NCBI GenBank assembly: GCA_965204545.1
Contig: CBDBFA010000003.1
Coordinates: 1-64,000 of the forward strand
Direction of reading: 5' to 3'
Source of the DNA: JAABVD01 sp965204545
Lineage (GTDB): Bacteria; Verrucomicrobiota; Verrucomicrobiia; Opitutales; UBA2995
DNA length: 64,000 nucleotides
A model generated the notes under the pieces. It did not search any database, had not been told where the DNA came from, and saw nothing but the letters and a program-made list of their open reading frames with translations. Within the stretch, counting starts at the first letter, position 1. Each line of letters begins with the position of its first letter. Positions 17,682-26,557 of this stretch are shown here, one piece after another. The position numbers were made by a program, and so were the translations under genes.

Positions 17682-20600
17682 GCCGGGCTCAGCGCCCCGT
17701 CCTCTTCATCCTCCTCCTCGGAGATGCGGGGGTTAATGTTGTAGAGCTTGAAAAAGCCTCGCTGCAGGTCGTTATAAACCAGGACCAGGACCGGTACCAG
17801 GATGAGCGTAATGGCAGTGGCGAATATGATGCCCCAACCCAGTGAAATAGCCATGGGAACGAGGAAGGCAGCTTGAGGGCTGTCTTCGAACATGAGGGGC
17901 GTCAGGCCGAAAAAGGTGGTGAGCGACGTCAGGATAATGGGACGAAAACGACGCACCCCGGCCAAACGGACCGCCTCGCCCAAGGGCATCCCTCCTTTGA
18001 TCCGGGTGTTCATATAGTGGACCATGACCAGACTGTCGTTCACCACTACCCCGGAGAGGGCCATCATTCCAAAAATGGATGTCTGGGTGATGATGGGGTC
18101 GCCGTTGTTATACCCGAAGATCTTGGCCATCAAAAAGTGACCGAGAATCGCCCCTACGACACCAAAGGGAATGGCCGACATGACGATAATGGGCTGAAAA
18201 TAACTCCTGAAGGGTATGGCCAAAAGGGCATAGATGACCGCCAGTATGACGTAGATGCCCATTATCATCTCCCTGTTGTTATCGCGGACTTCCTGGGACC
18301 TTCCCCGCACTCCGAACTCCAGCCCGGGATAGGTGGTTGCCTCCAATTCCTGCAGAAAACCATCCAGGACTTCGTTCTCGATGGTCTCGAGGTCCAACTC
18401 CTCGGTATCTCCATCCGCACTCACCTGAATAATGCGCTTGCGGTCCACCCGGCGAATGGACGGCAGGCTTTTTCCGGGCACGATTTCCGCGACGTTTTCA
18501 AAGGGAACTTCCGTGCCATTGGCGGTGCGAATCATCATGGTATGCAAAGCGGCCAGGGACCGGCGTTGTTCCTCCGGATAACGAACCATTACCCGCACCT
18601 CGTCTCGTCCCCGCTGTATGCGCTGGGCCTCTGAACCGAAAAAGGCCGTTCTGACTTGCTGGGCCAGATTGGAAGCGGTTACCCCGAGGAATTTCGCTTC
18701 CGGCTTCAGGTCCAACTCGAATTCCTCATTGGCTCGCTCGTAGGAGTCCTCGATATCATAAAGCCCCTCAAACGAAGCCAGCTTGACCTGGAGGTCGTGA
18801 GACGCCGCCTTGAGGGTATCGATATCCGGGTGTATGAGTTCGAAAGTAAGGGCTGCCCCACCGCCGCCGCGGGCAAAGGAAAAGTTCAATTGTTCCGCCT
18901 CGGGTATGGGAGGCACCAGATTCCGCATATCCATTACCAGATTGCGGCTGCTGTAGTCGACATCCCGCGTTTCGGATGGAGTGAGTTCGATCAGTATTTC
19001 CCCCAACTCGGCCACTCCCGCCCGGGGACCGCCTCCGCCGCGCCCCCGGCCGCTCCCGAAAGGTTGACCTCCGGCCGTGGCAAAGACGTTCTGTATGACA
19101 GTGGCGCCGTATCGCTCATTTACCTCCTTTTTCAACTGCAAGGCGACAGCCTCTATCATATCCACCTTTTCCTGAGTCGTTTCAAAGGTGGTGCCGGCGG
19201 GCATTTGCAAGGTAATGGTAGTGGTGTCCCGAGGGATGTTGGGACGGGGGCGGTAGCCGATCCGGTCACCCATGACCAGAGCAATAAACACCAGCAGGAA
19301 CCCTATGAACAGGGAGAGCGAAACATAGCGGTTGGCCAAGGCCCAATTCAAAGAGGGCCGATAGTACTTCAGTATGAAGTTTTCCAGGCCATCGGCAAAG
19401 AGCCGTTGAAAGCGAGTGAACCTTCCCAGCTTATCCTTTTTATCCCCCAAATGGGTGCAGTGCTTCAGGTGGGCCGGAAGAATCAATTTCGATTCCACCA
19501 GGGAAAACAACAGCACCGGCACGACCACCATGGGAATATTCTTGAAAAAACTGCCCCTGGAACCCGTCTGCATCATGAGGGGGTAAAACGCAACCATGGT
19601 GGTGATGACCCCGAAGATGACCGGTGTAGCTACTTCCTGGGTCCCCTTGATCGAAGCCATTAGTGGACTGGCTCCCCGCTGCATGTGCTGAAAGACGTTT
19701 TCCCCCGTCACAATTGCGTCATCCACCACGATTCCCAGGGTGGTGATGAATGCCATGAGCGTGATCAGATTGAGGGTCACATTCATGAAGGGGAGAATAA
19801 AAAAGGTCCCGGCGAAAGCTATGGGTATGCCCAAAGCCACCCAGAAAGCCAAAGTGGGACGCAGGAAGAGGGAAAGGATGCCGACCACCAGGATGAACCC
19901 CAGGATGGCGCTGTCCTGCAAAGTGGTCAGGCGGATTTTGATCCTTTCGGAATCGTCATCCCAATAAGTCAGTTCGATCCCCTCGGGCAATTGTTGCTGC
20001 TTGTTGGCGATGAATGCCTTAACGTCGTCTCCGATCTCGATGATATTTTGTAAACCCGTTCTATAAACATCGATGGCAATGGCCCGTTTGCCGTTGTATT
20101 TGGCGATTATGGGAATTTCATCGAAACCATCGATTACGGTGGCGATATCGCCCACGGTGATTTTCGTGCCATCGTCTCGCGTCAACAGCCGGATAGAGGA
20201 ATAGTCTTCCTGATTATAGGCTTGTTCGTTGGTGCGCAGCAAAATCCGCCCCGTTTCCGATTTTACCATTCCGGCCGACAGATCGACCGAGGAAGCCCGA
20301 ATGGCCTGGGTTACCTGGGCGAAGGTAAGACCGTACTGACGCATGGTGTCCTCGGAGATTTCAATGGCGATCTCGTAGGGGCGAACCGCCTTGAGAGTGG
20401 CCATGGTGATGCCGGGAATATTGGCCACTTCGTCCCGGATGTGCTCGCCCAGTTGCTTGACCTCTCTTTCGCTCAAATCACCCGATAACACCATGGTGAT
20501 GACCCTTTCGGATCGGGTGTCGAGGCTGATTTGAGGCCGTTCAGCTTCGGGCGGGAAGGTGCGGATGGTGGAAACGCGATTGGTCACTTCATCCAATTTC

Positions 20601-20914
20601 TCATTCAGGTCATAGCCTTCCTCGATCTCGAGGGAAACCATCCCGCTACTGGAGCTGGCTCTGGCATCGATTTCCTCGACCCCCTCTATGTCGTAAAGCG
20701 CCTCCTCCAAACGGGTTACAATGGCCTGTTCTATTTCTCCAGGAGTCGACCCCCTGTAAGACATGGAGACTTCGATGTCGCGATTGGGGAATTCGGGAAA
20801 TTCCTGTAGGATGATCCGCTCCTGGGCGGACCAGAATCCGCCGGCGATAATGGCTACCATAAGCAAATTGGCGGCCACTCCATTTCTGGCAAACCAGTCA
20901 ATGATTCGGTTCAT
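17678..20914 (-). CDS. RND efflux pump, AcrB/HAE1-like (first of three)
   Basis: 1,078 residues starting MNRIIDWFARNGVAANLLM. All RND landmarks are present: the duplicated six-helix bundles, VVDDAIVTGENVFQHM in TM4, and the NDSLVMVHYMN segment in TM10 in place of the AcrB lysine motif. A Gly/Arg-rich insert (FGSGRGRGGGGPRAG) lies in the second half's periplasmic loop; its paralogues have shorter, different text there. It is 45 bp downstream of the membrane fusion protein gene and is probably cotranscribed with it. The TAG stop lies in the direct repeat of MITE copy C. A long plus-strand open frame opposite this gene is a shadow. Confidence 0.93.
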   Translation of the reverse strand: MNRIIDWFARNGVAANLLMVAIIAGGFWSAQERIILQEFPEFPNRDIEVSMSYRGSTPGEIEQAIVTRLEEALYDIEGVEEIDARASSSSGMVSLEIEEGYDLNEKLDEVTNRVSTIRTFPPEAERPQISLDTRSERVITMVLSGDLSEREVKQLGEHIRDEVANIPGITMATLKAVRPYEIAIEISEDTMRQYGLTFAQVTQAIRASSVDLSAGMVKSETGRILLRTNEQAYNQEDYSSIRLLTRDDGTKITVGDIATVIDGFDEIPIIAKYNGKRAIAIDVYRTGLQNIIEIGDDVKAFIANKQQQLPEGIELTYWDDDSERIKIRLTTLQDSAILGFILVVGILSLFLRPTLAFWVALGIPIAFAGTFFILPFMNVTLNLITLMAFITTLGIVVDDAIVTGENVFQHMQRGASPLMASIKGTQEVATPVIFGVITTMVAFYPLMMQTGSRGSFFKNIPMVVVPVLLFSLVESKLILPAHLKHCTHLGDKKDKLGRFTRFQRLFADGLENFILKYYRPSLNWALANRYVSLSLFIGFLLVFIALVMGDRIGYRPRPNIPRDTTTITLQMPAGTTFETTQEKVDMIEAVALQLKKEVNERYGATVIQNVFATAGGQPFGSGRGRGGGGPRAGVAELGEILIELTPSETRDVDYSSRNLVMDMRNLVPPIPEAEQLNFSFARGGGGAALTFELIHPDIDTLKAASHDLQVKLASFEGLYDIEDSYERANEEFELDLKPEAKFLGVTASNLAQQVRTAFFGSEAQRIQRGRDEVRVMVRYPEEQRRSLAALHTMMIRTANGTEVPFENVAEIVPGKSLPSIRRVDRKRIIQVSADGDTEELDLETIENEVLDGFLQELEATTYPGLEFGVRGRSQEVRDNNREMIMGIYVILAVIYALLAIPFRSYFQPIIVMSAIPFGVVGAILGHFLMAKIFGYNNGDPIITQTSIFGMMALSGVVVNDSLVMVHYMNTRIKGGMPLGEAVRLAGVRRFRPIILTSLTTFFGLTPLMFEDSPQAAFLVPMAISLGWGIIFATAITLILVPVLVLVYNDLQRGFFKLYNINPRISEEEDEEDGALSPA

Positions 20915-20959
20915 CTTACTCGATCCAATGCTTAATCATTTGCAAGGTATCCCCTTGGA

Positions 20960-22435
20960 CTATCCGCGAGGAGGTCCTCGACCGGCGGGAAGTTCGATTC
21001 CCTGTGATTCGGCCCAGGCCCGCACCTCCTGCACCAGTGGGCGAATCAGGTTGCGGTCTCCACTGGCCACGGCGGCATCCACTTTCGTCCTCAGGTCATC
21101 GGGAAGCGGATTATCCTCGGGAATGCTGGCCAGGATTTGGGTGAGGAACCCACCGGGGCCTCCCCCGCCGCCAGGACCTCCACTGCCGGGACCCCCACCG
21201 CCGGTAGGACGCGGGGCGCGGCGGGCAATGACTTCCTCCAAATCGACTTTCTCGACTTCAAAGGGCAGCTCATCCACCTCGGTTGCCGACACCTGCAAGG
21301 CTTCCAGGGCAAAGGGCACGTCCGTCAGGCAGATGCGATCACCCGGTTCCAGGCCTTGGTCCACCACTATGGAATCGTCATTCTGCCAAACGATGTTGAC
21401 CGGCTTCCGGCGCAATCGATTATCGTCGTCCACGGCCAACACAAAGGAGTTCTCCCGTAGCAGCCTTCGGGGAACGACGTATACATTTTCCAGGACGGAG
21501 CCAAGGATGGTGGCCTGCACAAAAGTGCCCACTTTCAAGGGGGGGCGATCATCGGCAGTTCTGCCGTAAGGATTACGGACCTGGGCAATAACGAATAACT
21601 GCCGGGTCCGGACGTCGAAACTGCCTTCGGCACGAACGATGCGACCGCGCCATTGGTGCGTATTTCCCGCCACGGAGGAAGTGAGGGTCACATTTGGCCC
21701 ATCACTGAAAGAGGGTTGCTCCCCCCTGTAGATTTCGGGAAGTTCCAGAAAGGACAGTTGGGTCTCGGTTAGGGGAAGGCGCACTTCGGCAAAATCCACC
21801 GCGTAAATACGGGCCAATTGGTTGCCGGGGGAAACGACTTGTCCCACGTCCACGTTCTGGTTCAAAACCCGGCCGGCGAAGGGGGCCACGATTTCGGTTT
21901 TCACCAGATTGCGGCGGGCGTTTTCCAAACGAGCCTGGGCGGAGGCCACATTTGCCTTGGCTCGATTCAATTGGGGCGTGCGCAAAACCAGGTCGCTGGG
22001 GACCTCGTCCAGGTTCAACCGCTCCCAGTCCTGATAAGCCTGATCGGAACGGGCCTGTTCCTCGGCCAGAACCAACTCCGCCTGGGACAAATTGGCTTCC
22101 GCTACTACGAGTTCGGTTTCGTAATCACGGGGATCGATCTTCAAAAGCATGTCCCCTTCTTCAAAGAAGGAACCGTCGCGAAAATTGGGGGAAATCTCCA
22201 GAATACGTCCCCTCACTTCGGGTATCAGCGTGCTTTCGGTTCTGGCCTGCACGGTGCCTTGGGTTTCCAATTCGACCCGGAAATTGCCGGGTTGAATGGC
22301 AAACACCTCTACTTCAGTGGCGCCGGGATTGAAACTGCGCTCGCGGGGTTCCGGTTTGGTGATGTAAATCCACCAGGCGATGCCGCCGGAAACGCCGAGA
22401 ATGACTAAGGGCAATAATATTCGTAATACTTTCAT
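20960..22435 (-). CDS. RND periplasmic adaptor (membrane fusion protein, HlyD/AcrA family)
   Basis: 491 residues. An N-terminal membrane anchor (about residues 5-26, ILLPLVILGVSGGIAWWIYI) is followed by the beta-barrel, lipoyl halves (TLIPEVRGRILEISPNFRDG and TEIVAPFAGRVLNQNVDVGQ), a coiled-coil hairpin between them, and the membrane-proximal domain. This is the periplasmic link between pump and outer-membrane channel. The C-terminus has an unusual Gly/Pro-rich linker (TGGGGPGSGGPGGGGGPGG) and about 60 further residues (FLTQILASIPEDNPLPDD) not needed in AcrA; the role of that tail is unknown. It lies 9 bp after the outer-membrane factor gene and 45 bp before the first pump gene. Confidence 0.94.
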   Translation of the reverse strand: MKVLRILLPLVILGVSGGIAWWIYITKPEPRERSFNPGATEVEVFAIQPGNFRVELETQGTVQARTESTLIPEVRGRILEISPNFRDGSFFEEGDMLLKIDPRDYETELVVAEANLSQAELVLAEEQARSDQAYQDWERLNLDEVPSDLVLRTPQLNRAKANVASAQARLENARRNLVKTEIVAPFAGRVLNQNVDVGQVVSPGNQLARIYAVDFAEVRLPLTETQLSFLELPEIYRGEQPSFSDGPNVTLTSSVAGNTHQWRGRIVRAEGSFDVRTRQLFVIAQVRNPYGRTADDRPPLKVGTFVQATILGSVLENVYVVPRRLLRENSFVLAVDDDNRLRRKPVNIVWQNDDSIVVDQGLEPGDRICLTDVPFALEALQVSATEVDELPFEVEKVDLEEVIARRAPRPTGGGGPGSGGPGGGGGPGGFLTQILASIPEDNPLPDDLRTKVDAAVASGDRNLIRPLVQEVRAWAESQGIELPAGRGPPRG

Positions 22436-22444
22436 GAGAAATTT

Positions 22445-23965
22445 CTATTCGATGTCCAATTCTATATCCTGGGCAAAACCCCCTCCAAGCGCCAAATAGA
22501 GATCGATTCGGCTTTGGATGCGTTGATTGGCCACCTGGATCAGGGCGCGTTGCGCATTGAACAGGCGGCGCTGCGATTCCAGAACTGTGATGATATCCAC
22601 CAGACCGCGGTTGTATTGTTCCCAAGCCAATTCCTCCGCCGCGGTATATTCGATCACGGCCAACTGTTGTGCCTCCTCGTCGCGCCGGAGGGATTCCTGG
22701 TCGATCAGGGCCGATTCCACTTCGGAATAGGCGATCAAGGCGGTTTGGGCGAAGTTGGCCAGCGATTGCTCGTAGATGGCGATAATCCTCTTTTCCAGAG
22801 CGAGAAGGCGGCCTCCCTGAAAGATGGGCATGCCAATGTTATAGTTGAGGCTCCATACCTTGAAATCGTCATCCAATACGTCTCCCAAATCACGGGTGCT
22901 GGTGCCGCCGCTACCCGTGAGGAAGATCCCGGGCAGCCTCGCTTTCTTGGTGGCTTTGATTAAAGTCGCATCGGCCGCCAACCGCCTTTCCGCCGCAATC
23001 AAATCCGGACGGCGCATGAGCAACTCATCGGGCAACCCGACCGGAATGGAGTTTTTTATGGTGGGAAATTCCTGGGCAATCTCAATCTCATCCCCCGGGT
23101 AGCGTCCCAGGAGGATTTCCAGGGATCGAATGGCGCCATCCCGGGTGCGGAGCCTTTGTTCGTATGCGCTTCGGGAACTGGCCACACTGGCCCGCATGAG
23201 GCGCAAATCCAGGGCTCGGGCGAGACCTCGCTTAAAATTTTCCTCTATGATTTCCAGGTTGGACTCGAAGGTCTCCAGGCTTTGCAAGGCGACTTTCAGT
23301 TGGAGCTGGGCGGCAATGGCGCCGTACCAGGCCCGGGCCGTGCGGGCGGCGATGGAAAACCGGGCTGCGCGGTAATTCTCGAATGCCGCCTGGTAATCGG
23401 CCAGTCCTGCGTTGGCCTGATCCCGTACGGTTCCCCAAATGTCCAATTCCCAGGATACGCGACTGTTAATTCCGAAGTTTTCCGATAGCCGACTGGAAAT
23501 GACAAAGCCCTGGGTTTGAGTTCTCTGAGCGCGATTTCCAGTGTGACTGACGTTTATACTGGGAAATTTTCCGGACCCCTGGATAACCGAGGTGGCCTGG
23601 GCCGCCACCAGACGACCTTCAGCGACCATCAAATCGTTATTATGTTGGAGAGCTTCAAGAACGATACCTTCCAACAAGGGATCGCCAAAGTCTTCCATCC
23701 AGCCACCGTTCCAGAATGGGGCGGAATCGTTTTCAGCGGTATACCGGGCCGGGATCGGGAGATCGAGCTTATCGACCTGACTGGGCGGGGCCTGGGTCAC
23801 GCATCCGGCAAAAAATACCGTAATGAAGCACGCGGCCGGAAAAAATGGGTTGGCAGCAATAGCGCCAGAAAGGGAGGTCCGAACCAGACCCCACACACGA
23901 AAAATTGGGCAAGTAATCAAAATATGAAAAAATAGATGGTTGGTATAACCTTCTTTAGCCCGCAT
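22445..23965 (-). CDS. Outer-membrane efflux factor, NodT/TolC-type lipoprotein
   Basis: About 506 residues with two OEP (TolC-like) repeats, e.g. WELDIWGTVRDQANAGLADY and AYSEVESALIDQESLRRDEE, and the RRPDLIAAERRLAAD motif between them that is common in NodT-type factors. A lipobox (FFAGC, Cys55 in the long form) shows that it is a lipoprotein of the outer membrane. The start is uncertain: the ATG at 23965 lies inside the left terminal repeat of MITE copy D, whereas a GTG at 23896 gives a conventional lipoprotein signal (Cys at about residue 32). As first gene of the efflux operon its leader and perhaps promoter may now be provided by that mobile repeat. Confidence 0.9.
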   Translation of the reverse strand: MRAKEGYTNHLFFHILITCPIFRVWGLVRTSLSGAIAANPFFPAACFITVFFAGCVTQAPPSQVDKLDLPIPARYTAENDSAPFWNGGWMEDFGDPLLEGIVLEALQHNNDLMVAEGRLVAAQATSVIQGSGKFPSINVSHTGNRAQRTQTQGFVISSRLSENFGINSRVSWELDIWGTVRDQANAGLADYQAAFENYRAARFSIAARTARAWYGAIAAQLQLKVALQSLETFESNLEIIEENFKRGLARALDLRLMRASVASSRSAYEQRLRTRDGAIRSLEILLGRYPGDEIEIAQEFPTIKNSIPVGLPDELLMRRPDLIAAERRLAADATLIKATKKARLPGIFLTGSGGTSTRDLGDVLDDDFKVWSLNYNIGMPIFQGGRLLALEKRIIAIYEQSLANFAQTALIAYSEVESALIDQESLRRDEEAQQLAVIEYTAAEELAWEQYNRGLVDIITVLESQRRLFNAQRALIQVANQRIQSRIDLYLALGGGFAQDIELDIE

Positions 23966-24135
23966 TTCTCACAAAATTCGTTGCGAGCGAGCGAAGACCG
24001 AGTGCTGGTGCGGGTTTCGTGCCGATTCGCGGGTGAAGCTGGGTCGACACCCTGCAAAGTCGCGAATCCAGCGATTCCCGCTCCAGTGCCGGGATTCGGG
24101 CGCGCAGTAGAAAATTTGTGAGACATGCGGGTTAG
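23955..24135 (+). mobile_element. Structured MITE, copy D (173 bp plus TTAG direct repeats)
   Basis: Element proper 23959-24131, beginning CCCGCATTTCTCACAAAATT and ending TTTGTGAGACATGCGGG, flanked by TTAG at 23955-23958 and 24132-24135. The two halves fold into the same long hairpin as the other copies, with GATTCGCGGG on the left matching CGCGAATC on the right. It lies between the start of the efflux operon (minus strand) and the SGNH hydrolase gene (plus strand), and so sits in the shared promoter region; it contains the ATG at 23965 described under the outer-membrane factor. Confidence 0.88.
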
Positions 24136-24259
24136 CTCCTGTTTTCGAAACGACTTCAACCTCCTTTTGGTTACAAGCAATAAAAATTTTGCTTGGGCGA
24201 GCTTCGGCAAGGCCGGAAATGGCCTGGACGCCAAAAATAAATTTTCAACAATCTAATTC

Positions 24260-24937
24260 ATGATGCAACGGCTTAGTTTCCTTATTACACTGGTTCTCTT
24301 ATCGGCCATAACGGCTATAAGAGGTGAGCAAACTCCCGACCCGAAACCCTCCCGATTCGCGGAATCCATCGCAAAATTCGCCCAGGCCGATCAGGTAAAC
24401 CCACCTGGGAAAGGAGGCATCGTATTTGTCGGCAGCTCCAGCATTCGCATGTTGGATATCCAAACTTACTTCCCCGGATTGGCGGCGCTGAACCGGGGTT
24501 TCGGAGGTTCCCATATCTCGGATGTAAATTACTACATTGAGGATACCGTCCTGAAATACGAACCCCGATTGACCGTCCTGTATTGCGGCAGCAACGATTT
24601 GTGGAGCGGGAAATCCGCCTTTCAGGTTTTGGAGGACTTTCTCGAATTCAAAACCCGGCTTTTTGACCGCGTGCCCGAAAGTGAATTGATCGTGCTGGCC
24701 TCCCGGCCAAGTCCCAAACGACACTCCGGAGTCGAAAGAGAACTCGCCTACAATTACCTGCTCCAGATCGAAGCTTCCCGGGATCCGCGTATCACGTTGC
24801 TGAAAGGCAGCAGCGACCGTTTTTTCAATAACGAGGGACAATACCGAACGGAACTTTTCCACCAGGACAACCTGCACATGAGTGACGCCGGCTACCGCGT
24901 CTGGAAAGAGATTTTAACGCCATTCCTGACCGACTGA
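24260..24937 (+). CDS. Secreted SGNH/GDSL-type hydrolase
   Basis: 225 residues with a signal peptide (MMQRLSFLITLVLLSAITAI, cleavage near residue 22). All four catalytic blocks can be seen: block I Ser in VFVGSSSIR (Ser59-61), block II Gly in NRGFGGSHISDV, block III Asn in LYCGSNDLW, and block V Asp-His in NLHMSDAGY. This is the GSSS-type clade, often called GDSL-like lipase/acylhydrolase and common in PVC bacteria. Its likely action is removal of acyl or acetyl groups from a secreted or imported substrate. It is convergent with the desaturase gene, 13 bp apart. Confidence 0.88.
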   Translation: MMQRLSFLITLVLLSAITAIRGEQTPDPKPSRFAESIAKFAQADQVNPPGKGGIVFVGSSSIRMLDIQTYFPGLAALNRGFGGSHISDVNYYIEDTVLKYEPRLTVLYCGSNDLWSGKSAFQVLEDFLEFKTRLFDRVPESELIVLASRPSPKRHSGVERELAYNYLLQIEASRDPRITLLKGSSDRFFNNEGQYRTELFHQDNLHMSDAGYRVWKEILTPFLTD

Positions 24938-24950
24938 GGGATGGCCGGGA

Positions 24951-26051
24951 TCACAGGTCGATCGGATTCTGCCGCATACCTTGTCGAGTGAGAGCAATCC
25001 ACTCCTTCCACATCTCCTTCAATTGCTTTCTCAACGCGCGGACTTCCAACTTCAGCATTTTGCGACGCGCATTCGTCGCCTTCCTCATTTCTCTGATTTT
25101 CTTCAATAGCTGAGAGGCGGTTACTTCGAAGGAATGCGCCTTTTGCTCGGCCCGTCTGCGCAATTCAAATGCTGCGCCGTCCACTTCATGTTTAAACCGC
25201 TGGAGCAGTAAATCCCTATCCTTTCCGACTAGGAGTTTCTGTAGCCTGACCTTATCGACGCGACGGAGGTTGGAGACCAATCCCACCCTCGCGCAAGTCC
25301 AGAGCAGCCACTTGGTAGGATCGAAATGCCACCAGCCGACCCCGTTGCGATAATCATTTTGGGAAGCGTGGTGATAGTTGTGATACCCCTCGCCCAACGT
25401 GACCAGGGCCAGGAGGCTGTTATCCACTGCGCTCAACTCCTTTGCATAAGTCTTGGATCCGAACATGTGGCAGAGCGAATTTACAAACCAGGTACAGTGG
25501 TGGATAGCAAAAGCCCTCAACAACACCCCGGCAAACAAGGCGGCGACCGGATGCATGAACAGGCAGCCCACGCCAAAAACCAGGGCATTGGAAGCAACGG
25601 TCATCGCCAGGAGGTGCCTGTGCTGAAACAGGACCCGGTTATTTTTCATCAAATCCCTGACAATGGCGGGATTCACCTTCATTTCGTTTTCAAAGACCCA
25701 CCAGACATGGGCATACCAGAATCCGCGTTTGATGTTGTAAGGATCCATATCGGTATCCACGTGACGGTGATGCATGCGATGATCGCTGGACCAGGTGAGG
25801 GCGGATGATTCAAATGCCAAAGTTCCAAAAAATAAGGTCAGCCACTCAATTACCGGTCTGGCCCGATAAGACCTGTGAGAAAAAAGGCGGTGGTAACCGG
25901 CGGTAATGGAAATCCCGGCCAAAAGGTAAGCCGCGACAAACAAAACCAGCGAAGACCAGTGAAAATGTGTGATGTAGGCCGGTATCAAGGCGGCAAGGGC
26001 AATGTGATAACCGGTTATGAAAAGGAAATTTTCCCAATTATGGATTTTCAT
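24951..26051 (-). CDS. Acyl-CoA/acyl-lipid delta-9-type fatty acid desaturase
   Basis: The three histidine boxes of membrane desaturases are intact: HRLFSHR, HRMHHR and HNYHH (in GEGYHNYHHASQND), with the paired hydrophobic segments between them. These ligate the di-iron centre that introduces a double bond into saturated acyl chains. The ATG at 26051 gives MKIHNWENFLFITGYH; a GTG at 26096 would add 15 residues. The last 75 residues are a very basic helical tail (KKIREMRKATNARRKMLKLE) that the family usually lacks or keeps short. No electron donor gene is adjacent. Likely role: keeping membranes fluid. Confidence 0.92.
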   Translation of the reverse strand: MKIHNWENFLFITGYHIALAALIPAYITHFHWSSLVLFVAAYLLAGISITAGYHRLFSHRSYRARPVIEWLTLFFGTLAFESSALTWSSDHRMHHRHVDTDMDPYNIKRGFWYAHVWWVFENEMKVNPAIVRDLMKNNRVLFQHRHLLAMTVASNALVFGVGCLFMHPVAALFAGVLLRAFAIHHCTWFVNSLCHMFGSKTYAKELSAVDNSLLALVTLGEGYHNYHHASQNDYRNGVGWWHFDPTKWLLWTCARVGLVSNLRRVDKVRLQKLLVGKDRDLLLQRFKHEVDGAAFELRRRAEQKAHSFEVTASQLLKKIREMRKATNARRKMLKLEVRALRKQLKEMWKEWIALTRQGMRQNPIDL

Positions 26052-26310
26052 GGAGCAAAATATGTTATCGACCTGCGTTTCCACCCAGGCGTCCACAAGG
26101 AACTTCGGCCTGAATCATGACAGGTCTGACGGAGTGCGGCGAACGGGCAATTCCGGTATTAACCCAAAAGGACGAGGCGGTGTGATGTGGGAAACGTATA
26201 ATGGACTACCATTGGGGCAAACTCCGGCCCAAATTACAACACTCGAACCAATAAATCTGTCAGCCAGGTCTCGACGGACACCAGCATTGTATGCCGTCTC
26301 ATAAATAAAT

Positions 26311-26523
26311 CACCACAGAGAACACAGAGGACACAGAGGGAAAGGCGCCCGGGAGCGCCAATCAGGAATGGGATCTCGCCAAGGCGAGATGGCACAAAGG
26401 CACAAAGGCATAAAGGTTTAAGAGTTGCTGTATGGGGAAATAGCCGAAAAAGAACGCAAAAGACGCAAAAGCAAACTCTTCTTATTTCCAAATCTCTGTG
26501 TTCTCTGTGTCCTCTGTGGTTTA
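26311..26523. repeat. CACAGAG-type inverted repeat mosaic
   Basis: CACCACAGAGAACACAGAGG at 26311 and the inverse form ending CCTCTGTGGTTTA at 26523 face each other. Between them are GCGAGATGGCACAAAGGCAC and AACGCAAAAGACGCAAAAGC, which recur in other gaps of the window. The region, within the 506-bp gap 26052-26557, holds no gene. Such purine-rich repeats are widespread in environmental bacterial genomes; they have no known function. Confidence 0.7.
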
Positions 26524-26557
26524 TCCATCCAACCACGCGGAGAAGGAAGGGGGGCTG

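Noticed and set aside
26311..26523. CACAGAG inverted repeats as ends of an insertion sequence
   Set aside because: There is no transposase frame between them, no direct repeats outside, and the same unit occurs singly at other places.
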